From: Panopea generosa
Taxonomy: Eukaryota; Mollusca; Bivalvia; Adapedonta; Hiatellidae
Direction: 5' to 3'
Length of the DNA stretch: 64,000 bases
NCBI GenBank assembly: GCA_029582155.1
Contig: CM055903.1
Span: forward strand, 41,213,353 to 41,277,352
Part shown: positions 44,002-54,835 of the stretch, in pieces
Layout of the letters: each line of letters opens with the position of its first letter
How positions within the stretch are numbered: the first letter of the stretch is position 1
Position numbers and translations under genes: made by a program
The notes under the pieces: generated by a model
The model's input: the letters and a program-made list of their open reading frames with translations, nothing else
Databases searched by the model: none
What the model was told of the DNA's origin: nothing

Positions 44002-44904
44002 AAACCAATGTCTTAGCTGAAACACCAATCTTGCCAACTCTTAGTCAATGTATGCTTTGTTTGGCTCTTAATAGTTGATTTTTATCGATATCCCTTCTAA
44101 TTGAAAATGGAATCTTCAAAATGTTATATATTTTAGTGTGGTATGAAATTTTACTAAAACGATTGTAGTTTATATATAAATTGTGAAAAAGTTCATTGAA
44201 AACAACAGGAAAGGTTAAACTTGAAGTATGACCTTTATCATACTAATGCAATCCCATATAGTCTCCTACATTCCCTTACATTGATCTGTTAAAAGTTGTG
44301 TAAGAGAACAATGCCATATGACTAAGTTAACATATCAATAAAATGATTCAGAACCAGTCTGTTTTTATTGCTTTTAATGGAAGACTGACAGTATAACCAC
44401 GTGCTGTTCCTATATTATATTTCTCCGTAGATTTTACAACCAATTTCATATGTCAGTAAAAAAATAACATCATTGGATAGGCTTAATTATTATGAATTTA
44501 AGCACTTACGCGAGTGACTTAATCAGAGATTTGATTTTCTAAATTACAAGCTTCTGGATGATATAGACTCTTATAAATTGACATAATCGCGGGTTCTGTG
44601 TGATATTAATGCCGCTAGGACTCGGCAATGATACTGTTCACTTCTATATTGAACTTTTTACTGACTTAGTTTTTGTTTGATCATCTCTTCACAGTGCTGT
44701 AATATGATCATTTTACCTTGATTGGATGGGAGAAAGTAATTTGATTACGAATTCAAAACGTTATGAGGAATCGTAAATGTTATCAGGGAACAAATTTAAT
44801 TGTATTATATTATTTGGAACAAGAATTTTTTTTTTTTTTTTTATTAGCCTGAAAATTATCCAAATGCACTGAATTGGCTTTTATAATATATTCACACCTT
44901 AGTG
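44002..44904. other. no gene seen; unique DNA, possible conserved part
   Basis: 44460-44640 contains 'GCTTAATTATTATGAATTTA' and 'GCACTTACGCGAGTGACTTA'. This is a homeodomain-rich, repeat-free block. Confidence 0.35.
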
Positions 44905-45314
44905 CTCCTGTTTCGCCAACATAAAACCTGAAAACTTAACCCTTTACTTCATATAGACACCTTTGGACACCTAATATTGAAAGCATTAATTCACCACATA
45001 TCAGCAATGGGTGAATTATGTTTATATTAACTGACAGACGGAAAACAGCGCAGGAAGTGTTCAGATTGCTCGTTAGCAATCTGAACTCTTCCTGCACTGT
45101 TTTCAAAGGCCTCCTGTGATTGGTGCAGGAAAACGCTTATCTGTGGAGTAAAGGGTTAAATCATAAAGTTGCCTGGTGATCATGATTTTAGACTGGTTCA
45201 AGTAAAACTAAATATGTTTTCATTGATTTTAATTTTATAACAGATAAATAACCAGTTAAAATTATGTTTCAGTTAAGTTTTTAATATTTTAGTAAAATGT
45301 TGATGAAACAGAAA
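44905..45314 (-). mobile_element. MITE-G split by a nested MITE-F
   Basis: Left end 'GCTCCTGTTTCGCCAACAT'; right part 'GGTGATCATGATTTTAGACT', 'GATAAATAACCAGTTAAAAT' and 'AAATGTTGATGAAACAGAAA'. Between them lies the complete MITE-F. Confidence 0.8.
44936..45159 (+). mobile_element. MITE-F, copy 4, complete, with long hairpin
   Basis: Ends 'TTAACCCTTTACTTCATATA' and 'GTGGAGTAAAGGGTTAA', TTAA on both sides. At 45041-45104 the arms 'GAAAACAGCGCAGGAAGTG' and complement make a near-perfect stem of about 29 bp. It is inserted in MITE-G, hence younger than it. Confidence 0.9.
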
Positions 45315-45370
45315 AGCCAGATTAATAAAAATCTATTTTAAACAATAATGTGCAAAATATGCCTTAGTTT

Positions 45371-45557
45371 GAGTTTTGACCAGTGGGTTCTCTGTGGCCA
45401 AGTGGTCTAAGGTGCCATCTCACTTACTTCTCACTGCTAAGGTGGTAGGTTTGAGTCCCGCTCAGTCCAAAACCTTTATATGAGAAAGTCCGCTAGTTTC
45501 TTGCGGAAGGACAGGGATTCTACTCAGATTCATTCTAAAAAAAGAAAGAGTTTTGAC
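45371..45557 (+). mobile_element. SINE-B, 3'-truncated, flanked by a 10-bp direct repeat
   Basis: Head 'TTCTCTGTGGCCAAGTGG', B box 'AGGTTTGAGTCCCGC', 'TCTTGCGGAAGGACAGGGA', ending at 'CAGATTCATTCT' plus oligo-A. GAGTTTTGAC at 45371-45380 and 45548-45557 could be the target-site duplication. Confidence 0.88.
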
Positions 45558-47054
45558 TAATAAACATAACAAAGTAATTATCTTCAGAATTAACTAATGG
45601 ATCACTTTCAGGATCAACAAAAATATATACGGCTCCATTGCTGTCTAATTGAGCATCCATTACAGAGCTTATTGAAACTGCAGCTCTGCGTGAATCCTTA
45701 ATGCTGCATTAAGAATTCTCTTCACACTGTTATCCTTTCTCCTTCCTGCAGCGGAAAACAATATATAATACATCCAAAGTGTTAAATAGTTTTTTTATTA
45801 TAAGCATAAAACAAACATTTATCATTTTTTCCAGAATGGCATATTTATCTCGAGAATACAGGTGGTTGCGGCGAGATTTGTAGATTGGAGATCAGCTTGC
45901 TTAGTATGCACATGGAGACTTCTGAAATCCTTTTTCATTAGGACTTGTCACAATCTTTCCTTATTGAGTCAATGTGATTGGGCAAATATCTATCAATGTT
46001 GACAACGAGTGGCCGCGTAATTTCTCGTTGCTTCGTTATTTTCTTAGGCCCCTTCAATTGCATATTGATTTAGAGGGAAAGTAACCACCATCAATTACAA
46101 CCCTGTGAAATAATGCTTCTGGAAGGTGCAATCTTCGTGACCATGTTATTACGGGATGAATTATTGATGGTGCCTTGACTTCCCTTGTCAGACAAAAAGC
46201 TGGGTGCCCCCATACTGGTAGAAAGTTCCATCTGATGTATAGAAACTGGGTGACAATATGAATTGATAGATTGAGAAATTTGGTATATATAGCTGTAAGT
46301 GGGTGCTCTTTTAGTGGAGGGAAATGACTGTTTTATTATGTAGACTGCGTTCTAAATTATTGTGTAACGAAAACTATGCAATTAGAATAGACAGGACTGG
46401 AACTTATTTAAACCTGGTAATAGGAAAATGTTTGGGAAGATTATGGAATTAAATTTTCTATTTTGAATCTGTAGATTGGTTTAAAAGGTCGTAATGGAGA
46501 TAACAGTTATGTGTAGGCTAGAATTTAAACTTCACGTGTAACTTAACTGGCTTAGATGTGATCTACTTTCTCTATCCTGGCTCAATTTCATTGGCTTAGA
46601 AGTAGGTCAGTATCTACTGATGGTCATGGTGTTCTATACAAAATGGAATGTTCTATTATGAAAAATAAATGTGCTATTTTAATGGCTGAGAATTTCAGAA
46701 AGTAAGACAACATCTTATAAAGAATATTTGCAAGGCATGTCTGTCCACTCTAATGCCAGTATATCAAATACTAGAGAAGGCTGACCAGTAGTGGGAGAAA
46801 ATTGGTAGATAGAAGATGCTGTCCTTTTATTGTAACACTGAGTGCTCCTATGGTAGTAACTATTAGATACTGGAAATTGTCTGCTACCTAATCTGTGTAA
46901 TATAAAAGTAGTCTTTTAAAGCCCTAATAAATATCAGTAATACACATGCTTCAAACACCAAGATAAAACCTTACCCAGGTGACCGTATGGTGGTTTTACT
47001 GTTAAAAAGTTGGTTAATATGTCAATCATGATATGAGGGTTGTTACACTCCTGT
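45558..47054. other. unique DNA with weak exon-like signals
   Basis: Two good acceptor-like tracts (ending at 45750 and 45834) occur. The second precedes a 27-nt candidate microexon. No other gene or repeat was seen. Confidence 0.35.
45835..45861 (+). other. candidate 27-nt microexon (weak)
   Basis: An acceptor 'ATCATTTTTTCCAG' precedes 27 nt with no stop in phase 1, followed by CAG|GTGGTT. In phase 1 it would encode nine residues (WHIYLENT core), compatible with the phase-1 exon at 11097-11239. It is unproven. Confidence 0.15.
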
Positions 47055-47270
47055 GGTGGAGTGGGGTTCATTACCATTCTTAGCACATAGGTTATATATA
47101 TGGCATCCAGTTTTATTGGTGGAGGAAGACCTCAGAATGAATCTGAGATGAGCCATCATTGTTTTGTAACTGTCAACAGGCAACTTTCTCTCATGGATGT
47201 TTTAGATCAATTAAGGTGGACTATTATATTAAAACCAAGACCTCAGCTTCAATAGTGAAGGAATAACACA
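47055..47270 (-). mobile_element. SINE-B, diverged
   Basis: Reverse complement of the tail ('ATTCTTAGCACATAGGTTAT'), centre ('CAGTTTTATTGGTGGAGGAA', 'GACCTCAGAATGAATCTGAG') and part of the head ('AAAACCAAGACCTCAGC'). Confidence 0.75.
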
Positions 47271-48109
47271 GACCAAAATTGGTCAATTCAACAGACAGAA
47301 TAAAATATAACTGCTACACTAATACCTAGTTAACTAAATGCTACTGATTCAAAATCATACAAACAAATGAATCCAATTCAATTTAAAATGTTACAAACAT
47401 ACTAATACTGTACTTGAACATCATATATTTAGATAGACTACCGGCCTCTTGAATTCGATAGAGGTGTAATTCTTAGAGAATTAGATGACCAATTTAGAAA
47501 TTTGCCTAATTCCTTTTGGTGTACCAACCCCAAGTGGTAGGAATTAATAGGTGCATTAAAGTCATGTTCATAAAAATCGTTGCTGTTTTTGGGTCTGTCC
47601 ATAAACATGTAATGAGAATAAATTTTTTTTACAAAATTATAAATTTTAATTAAATATTAATTATTTCTTTACCTTATTCACACAGGTTTCTGTAACAATT
47701 CAACTGTTTCTAGAAAATCCTGGTTGAATTTCATTCTCTGTAAAAAAAAACACCAGCTTGACACCTGTATATTTAGCTATGTACCGGGTACTTGGAGTCA
47801 GTGACCATTACATGTGAAGCTGTTGGTATGTTTCTGAAATAATCAACATGTTAGAGATGCGCGCAATTACTGCTTTTTGTGAGCATTAACATTTACGAGA
47901 AATATCACAAATTTTGCGTAATTAAATAATTTGTCTATTGATTTTTGCCAGCGTATAATGAATTTTGTCATGAAATCTTCCTTTTATTGTTGTGTTTTGA
48001 CTTTTCATTGTCTTTTCGTGATTAATGCAGTTTTCATTTTTAAAGAGCAGCGAAAGCATGCATAAAGAGCAATGGCTGCCTCATGAACTCTGGGTAAAAT
48101 AGCTGAATG

Positions 48110-48123
48110 CCACAAGATGGCAG
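48110..48123 (+). promoter_or_regulatory. CTCF-like motif
   Basis: CCACAAGATGGCAG matches the CTCF core (CCAS-Y-AGRKGGC-R) at all but one position. CTCF exists in molluscs. One motif without data is suggestive only. Confidence 0.3.
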
Positions 48124-49229
48124 ATTCTAATTCTTGGCAAGTTTTATTGCTGTCCCTTGCATAAAATGAGCCGTCTCCCTTAAAAGTAATTATCGCCTCG
48201 ACTACTGGAAATTTGCATGGGAAGGGTTATTAAAGAACGTGTTGGTCTTGCCATTATTATTCCAAATGATAATACTCCCCGAGAAGGTTTGTATTGTATT
48301 TGAAGCGAAAATTCCAATGTATAATTTGAATAATAAGCACCGTGAAAGCCTGTTTCAGTTTCGGTTTGTTCAGCGATTGGTAAATTTAGACGAGTTTTAG
48401 GCCTCATGTCTCATTACCTCCGTGATAATTTGGTTGTCACTGGGATCACAAAGCGTAAGTTAATGCCAAATGTATTGCCATGGTAACCTGGAAACCGAAG
48501 GAATTCATATCTGGTAGCGTTTTCTTGAATTTGGTTTAAAAATTGAAATGGATGTTTTTAGTTGATTCACATAATTATGCAACCCAATTAAAGAACTTGA
48601 ATTATATGTTTGTGTTACATTTAAAATTTAGGAAATTGAATGTTTTCTTTTTTTTAAATTCATGAGAAGTTGCCTAATAAATGTATACCATGTGCAAAGT
48701 AAGGGGTTTATTTAATCTTTGCTTTTAAGTTGTTTGGTTGCCCTAGTCAAGTTATTTGATTGCCTGTCTTTAAACATTGTTTTGTTGCTCCTATCGGGTT
48801 ACCCTTATATCTATGTCACAGGTAATGTTCTTATGTGATTCTGTGATTAGGGAACGGCACAAACAATAGAGAGATTTACAAGTATCCTTTACTGAAATTC
48901 TGCAACTCTGCATTTCAGTAAATAAAAAAATAATTTCAAGGAAAAGATTCAGCAAACTATTTTATAACAATTCACTTGAAATTAAAACACAATATGTCCT
49001 TATGCGTTTTTAATGCATCTTAAATTTGAATACTTCAGCAATAATTTTCTGAAATTAAATTTTATTTTCGTCATATAGAAATAAATAAATGTAAAGCAAC
49101 CAATCTAAATGTCAGCATCATGTGAATTTCTCAGAAACTTATCCAAATATCCCGTGTCCAAACTCATTTATCATATTTGTAAAAAATTATTACAATAAAA
49201 TATTATTCAAATCATCTGCGGCATAACGT

Positions 49230-49520
49230 GAAATTCACGCAATTCCATAATCAGGATTAACAATAGTTGTTTAGTTTTTGTTGCCGTTTTATTGGGGGAA
49301 TTGTCAGCGAAAACCGTTTCTGTTAATTAGCAATAGAATTAATTGCGAATCATAAGAAGAAATGCTTTTTATTTTTTGTTGGAGAATTCAGTGAACATGG
49401 TGTCAAGTTAAAGTGCGTCGACAAACTTGCATGAAAGACGGTCATTTACATCACAATTTGTTTTCCAGTAACCTTTGAAAATCTTTGCGGCACTCAATCA
49501 TTTTTGTTGCCAGCGGAATT
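49230..49520. promoter_or_regulatory. cluster of homeodomain-like sites (candidate enhancer)
   Basis: 'GTTAATTAGCAATAG', 'GAATTAATTGCG', 'AACAATAG' and 'TCAAGTTAAAGTG' lie within 300 bp of unique DNA. The density is higher than I see in neighbouring stretches, but no count statistics were made. Confidence 0.25.
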
Positions 49521-50092
49521 GACATCAGTAAGGATGAATGTATAAAATAAAAAGACTTTACGTGTTCCTTCTGAGATTTCTTAAATTAATGTGTTTTACA
49601 TATTTATTTTCTTTATTGGACTATAAGGAGACTAGTCGCCCATGATCAGTTACGTGGGAAGTACAATTTTGCTAAAAGAAATGGTGGGTTTTCTTTTTAA
49701 GTAAGTGACACACACACACAGATTTTCGTTTTAAAAATATATTTTGTGGGTAAATTTTATTTTTAAAGTCTGAAATATATTTTTGTTCAATAATTTATAT
49801 TTGTATTCTTAAAAACCTACTTATAATAAGACATTAGGATGCTAAATATGTAATATACATTGTCTTTAAAATATAGACCTACAACTGCATTGATTATATC
49901 AAAAGAAACTACATTCATTTAGTTATGATATCAAAATAATTTCACTGGTGTATCTGGAGGGTACCGGGTACATCCATCCTGAATTTTTGAAAAATCACCA
50001 TGAATCAAATCATAATATTTTTGTGTGAAAAGTAATACATTTTGCAGGTTAATGCCAGTTTGGCCAACTGTTTGCTCTCTCCCTCCCTACCA

Positions 50093-50345
50093 AAGCTGTC
50101 TAAGTGACTGATATACGACATTGAGTCTCATAATAGATCGTTTCTTGCCAATGATTCAAGTGGGAAAGTTATTAGAAACTTGCGGAGGTGGGGTGTGCTC
50201 TAGTACTGGTTTACCTTCCAAGATCCCAGGAAAGAGTGGTTAGGTTAACTGATCATCTGTTAACTCTTGATGGCATAAAAATGAAGCTAAATATTCAATC
50301 AATATAAAAATGACACTAAGTATTCAATCAATCAATCAATCAATC
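50093..50345 (+). mobile_element. SINE-A, head-less, with duplicated 3' end
   Basis: It starts in the body ('GTGACTGATATACGACATTG') and runs to 'GGTTAACTGATCATCTG'. The segment 'ATAAAAATGAAGCTAAATAT' + 'TCAATCAAT' is repeated as 'ATAAAAATGACACTAAGTAT' + TCAATCAATCAATC. Confidence 0.85.
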
Positions 50346-50649
50346 AGTTAATTGTCAAGAGAAGCATATTAAGCTGAAACATTCAATACATCCGGCTTAA
50401 CCTCAATGAGCCCCAACTATGATCTGTAATCTTGGATTTATATATTGCCTGATTACTTTCTGGGCAGTTTGTAAAAGCTTGCTTGTCCCTGAGTGACCAT
50501 TTCTAACAAATTTACTGACTGCTGGTCATTAACTGACCATTAAATGTGTCTACCATGACCACTGCTTTTTATGATTTTTGCATTAATAGGTTGAAGATAA
50601 CTGCACTCTCTGTGTTGAGACTGTTGTCTACAAGGTGATATGGAATGAA

Positions 50650-51062
50650 TGGGGTTTTATGGTGTACCAACACATTATAGGTTATTCAATGCCAACAGGA
50701 ATGAAGATTCCAGGTCTAATTTCTACATGTACAAAAGCAACAAATTAACATTCAGATTAACAAAACACATCAACAAATGAATATGCAGAATGAACCTAGA
50801 ACCTGCAGAACTGCAGAGTTTCAGCAAATTCTATCAAATTACTCAAATTGCCACTTCTTACGACATGCATGAGCCACAGTGATCCTATTCTTGCCATCAC
50901 TCATATGGCTCCCTTGAACCACACAGGTATTGCTAATTTAACCACAATAATGAACATGACAAAAAATGATAAAATGAGCAAGACACCCATTCGGAGGATT
51001 CCTACCCCTCTGCAGAGTTAAACAGTATTCTATTCTTAGTGGGAACCACTCGGGCTCAGCAA
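50650..51062 (-). mobile_element. family J element, copy 2 (inverted)
   Basis: The minus strand matches 37437-37870 over its length with scattered substitutions: 'GGGGTAGGAATCCTCCGAAT', 'AGCCATATGAGTGATGGCAA', and the end 'CCTATAATGTGTTGGTACAC'. No ORF. Confidence 0.8.
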
Positions 51063-51144
51063 TATGGAAACATAGGGTATGCTGCAGACAGGTTTGTCCA
51101 TCTATCCTTAATATGATGGTAGCTTGATCGAATACTTGAAAAAC

Positions 51145-51330
51145 AAATGAGTGGCCTAAGTGAGCAGCCCACTAACATCTCACTGTTTTTGAGGTCTTGC
51201 GTTAGAACCCATTTCATTTGCAAAAGTGAAAAAAAGTCTGCGAATTTACTTGTGGAAGGATGGTGGTTCTACTTAGATTCATTCTGAGATCTTCCCTCAT
51301 GAGTTAAACTGGATATGCCATTATGTAGCC
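51145..51330 (+). mobile_element. SINE-B, diverged
   Basis: 'TGGCCTAAGTGAGCAGCCC', 'TTGTGGAAGGATGGTGGTTC', 'TTAGATTCATTCTGAGATCT' and 'AAACTGGATATGCCATTATG'. Confidence 0.75.
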
Positions 51331-51957
51331 TATCAAGGGTAGAAAAATATCATTAACTTGATTAAATAAAACCAACACTATGAAACTAAAATTAATCTGT
51401 ATGCATTTATAGACAATTGAACATGTGTCTTTGGACAGTATAGCTTTGTCAGAGAGTTGGTCAGCTGTCTGGTGAGTAATTACTCAATAATGACTACTGA
51501 GACCGTGAGTAAGGTTCAGCGAGCATCATGTGGTATTCAAATTACTTGATTTGCCACCAAGCATTAATTACTTATCACACCTCCGAAAGTTTGTTTTCCT
51601 TATTGGGAAAATTGTAGAAAACACATCCATTAAAACCAAGTAAGAAGGCAATACTGAAATGTAATTAGTTTTTATTGGTTCGTTTATTCTCATTTACCGC
51701 CAAGATCACCCACTTCATATAAGTGCTTTGCTACCAATTTTGTTTAAATGTTCTTGTTCTGTTAACGAAAATTTCCTTTATCTGCGTGTTTGGCAACTGC
51801 GACATTTGAAATGCATTTGTTTACTTGTCATCTTTTCGTGCTTTTGGCTCATTTCTTCGGCATCGTATAAATTGATGAAATAGAGCTCGGGTTTATATTA
51901 TAACCATTGAACTCTGTGTATCTGTGATAATAAGAGCTATTTTAATCAAGGATTTAA
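51331..51957. other. no gene seen; unique DNA
   Basis: Contains homeodomain-like words ('GCATTAATTACTTATCAC'), no repeat or exon. Confidence 0.4.
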
Positions 51958-52210
51958 ACTTATTTATTTTACATCAATTGTTAAATGAGTTCTTACAACT
52001 TTAGACATATTACACTTGAAATCTTCCTGTGTAGAATCACAGACAAAACACTCTCAAAGTCTTCCTTACTAAAACCAGTATTATGAGTATATGTGCATAT
52101 AGTGTCTTGCTCAAGCACACCTACACATAGCCATGGCAAAAGATTGAACCTGTGAACCCCCCCCACCCCCTCGTTTCTGGGTTGGATGCCCTACAATTGG
52201 ACTGCACGCT
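51958..52210 (-). mobile_element. SINE-C with internal duplication
   Basis: Minus strand tail 'ATTTAACAATTGATGTAAAA', then two copies of the 'AAGACTTTGAGAGTG' / 'AAGATTTCAAGTGTA' block, 'GTGTGCTTGAGCAAGACAC' variant and a C-rich head region near 52150. Confidence 0.75.
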
Positions 52211-52344
52211 ACACATAGTATAAAGGGTTAAATAATACATATTTATTAGAAAATTCAAAAAAATATTAATTGCTCGAAAAATAATAAAAATGATAACTGG
52301 CAACTTATTTGATGGTAGTTTTAAAAAAGTGCATTATCAAGGTA

Positions 52345-53277
52345 CAGTCAAAACTCGTTATTTCGAATTCCGTGGGACCTTGAAAATAATTCGAAATATC
52401 CGAAGTTCGATTTATCAGGAGTCTGTTTGTTCAACCGTTTTACCGTTACCCCACCCACTTCATAAATCGTTGAAAATATACATGTTGTACCTATAAATAC
52501 CTCTATTTGTTTTTGTTTGTTTTTTAACTTTAACACGTTGTGGTTATATTTACACATGATATAAACTTTGTTTATATTGATGTATACTGTGGATTTATCT
52601 TAAATCATGGTAAATTCTACTGTTTACATGTGTTACTTCCTTCTACGCAAACGTATGTTGTGTGTTGTTATCCGTGTGTAAGCTAAATGCCTATTTGCAC
52701 AGTGCGTGAACATTTTATATTTTTGAGTGTGATATAATAGATAACACAATATACTTTGATTTTTTATACTTTTTAATTACATGAATATCAAATAAATAGA
52801 ATATGCAACTGAAATATAAACACAGGTTATATACAAGCAATGGTTACAACAATTTTACAAATAAGAACTAAGACGAAAATAGCACATGTCAAAAACTTCT
52901 TCTAACACTTCGGCTTGTTTGTATAATTAGTGTGTGTATCGGTCGTGTTTGTATCATAACAATTTGATGACACAATTAACTTACCTGCCAGTACCGACAC
53001 ATGAAGCGATAAATTACAGCAATTATCACCTTCGACGGTTTGCCTTTCATCTTCACGCGGTGATAAAAATTCGAAATAACGAGTGAGAAATCAATAGATT
53101 TTAGGATGAAGGGACCCAAAAACAGATTCGAAATAGTGAATAGTTCGAAATACTGGAATTTGATATATCAGGAGTTAATTAATATAGAAATAGAAGGGGA
53201 AAAAACGGGACCGAACTTCAAATTTGAGATAACCGGAAATTCGAAATATCAGAGTTCGAGTTGGTGAGTATCAACTG
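52345..53277. mobile_element. 933-bp non-autonomous pogo-like DNA transposon
   Basis: Left end 'CAGTCAAAACTCGTTATTTC', right end on the minus strand 'CAGTTGATACTCACCAACTC', both flanked by TA. Subterminal 'ATTCGAAATA' type words recur on both sides (52389, 53068, 53140, 53240). CAGT...TTCGAA ends with TA target are typical of pogo/Tigger-type elements. No transposase ORF remains inside: the ORFs 52290-52496 and 52348-52557 are opposing and short. Confidence 0.75.
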
Positions 53278-54056
53278 TATTCTAATATTATTAAGTTGCA
53301 GACTGATACCCTCAGGTAATATAAACAGGTAAAAGGTTTTAAAAGGTTGCATTGAAATCCATGAAAAAAGTAGACATAAAAACTTTTTTTTTGGAAGACG
53401 TTGGCAGAATACACATTATGTAGTCAGAAAAGACTGTATTTTCTCCCTAAAACATTTTGTCAAAATATTGAAGATTATAGATAAATATTGAACATTGAAC
53501 CATCAAGTTCCCTTCCAAAACTGTCACAAATTAAAATCATATTTGTCGTAGTCTGACATAAAAATTTCATCATCGGAGTTTCGGAAGCTGTAACCCCTGA
53601 CCTCTGAGATTTTAATTATCTAATCAATAATGTGCAATTATAGACCTGAGTTGGTCAATTATCGCTGGACATTATCCTGCTGTTGTTGTGTTAGGAATAA
53701 TAAGACTTGTGATAAATAACGTGGCTGGCCGGATCTTATAGTTGTAGATAAGCCTGGGGGCTTCAGTTGATCACAGTCTGTGCCGATATAGAATTGATAT
53801 TTCAGATTCCATATGGCAGTGCCACCTGCTTTAATCTGTGATTCTTCCATTTATGGGGTTTGAATGTTGAGATCAAAGAAAAAAAAACAATTATGGTCAA
53901 GTTTGGGTTGTGTCTATTACATCCATGTGGCTGGTATTATGTCCAATGATAATTGTCCGGCTTAGGTCAATAATGTAGTCCATTAATGATCATATCCATG
54001 GTAGTCTCTGGAAGCATTTCTGCTAATTTGATAAAGTACACGGTAAAGTCACTTCA
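53278..54056. other. no gene seen; unique DNA
   Basis: The minus ORF 53659-53850 has no supporting evidence. Confidence 0.4.
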
Positions 54057-54118
54057 CTATGGTCAAGTAGTTGATGGATTTGTCACAAGATCACTTAACT
54101 CTCATTGCTGAGCATATG
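54057..54118 (+). mobile_element. SINE-B head fragment at the start of an array
   Basis: 'ATGGTCAAGTAGTTGATGG' and 'CACAAGATCACTTAACTCTC' match the SINE-B head up to the B-box region. The 32-bp array begins within a few bases. Confidence 0.65.
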
Positions 54119-54120
54119 AG

Positions 54121-54835
54121 TTCTTATAACATATACAAGGCATAGGGAACCAGTAATATAACATGTACAATACACAGGTAACCAGTAATATAATGTGTAC
54201 AAAACACAGGGAACCACTAAAATAACATGTACAATACACAGATAACCAGTAATATAACATGTACAAAACACAGGGAACCACTAATATAACATGTACAAAA
54301 CACAGGTAACCAGTAATATAATGTGTACAAAACACAGGGTACTAGTCATATAGCATGTACAATACACAGGATACCAGTTATGTAACATACATGACACTGG
54401 GTACCAGTAATATAACATGTAATATAACATGTACAATATACAGGTAACCAGCCATATAACGTGTACCAAACACATGGAACCACTAATATAACATGTACAA
54501 AACACAGGTAACCAGTCATATAACATGTACAATACACAGGGTACTAGTCATATAGCATGTACAATACACAGGATACCAGTTATGTAACATACATGACACA
54601 GGGTACCAGTAATATAACATGTATAATACACAGGGTACCAGTAATATAACATGTACAATACACAGGGTACCAGTCATATAGCATGTACAATACACTGAGT
54701 ACCAGTCATATAGCATGTACAATACTCTGAGTTCCTGTTATGTAACATGTACACTACACTGAGTACCAGTTATGTAACATGTACAAAACACAGGGAACCA
54801 GTAACATAACATGTACAATACACAGGTAACATATT
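54121..54835. repeat. 32-bp minisatellite, about 22 units
   Basis: Unit 'AACCAGTAATATAACATGTA' + 'CAATACACAGGT'; starts at 54148, 54180, 54212. Variants alternate GGTA/GGGA, TACCAGT and TACTAGTCATATAGC. Some units are lost or merged (54410-54430). The four minus ORFs here are translations of the repeat. Confidence 0.95.

Larger units (their letters stand above)
47271..50092. other. longest repeat-free stretch; possible regulatory DNA
   Basis: Nearly 2.8 kb with no SINE, MITE or array. Subregions 47830-48560 and 49230-49520 are rich in homeodomain, octamer and SOX-like words. The minus ORF 48180-48407 has no domain support. Confidence 0.4.

Noticed and set aside
45729..45900. Single exon starting after the acceptor that ends at 45750
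   Set aside because: Open in frame 0 for 43 codons but in the wrong phase for the 11097 exon, very AT-rich, and with no clear donor before the stop.
52290..52557. Possible transposase remnant in the pogo-like element
   Set aside because: The short opposing ORFs cross the element end and show no catalytic or DNA-binding motif.
54102..54722. Four minus-strand Cys/Tyr-rich ORFs
   Set aside because: They are frame translations of the 32-bp array.
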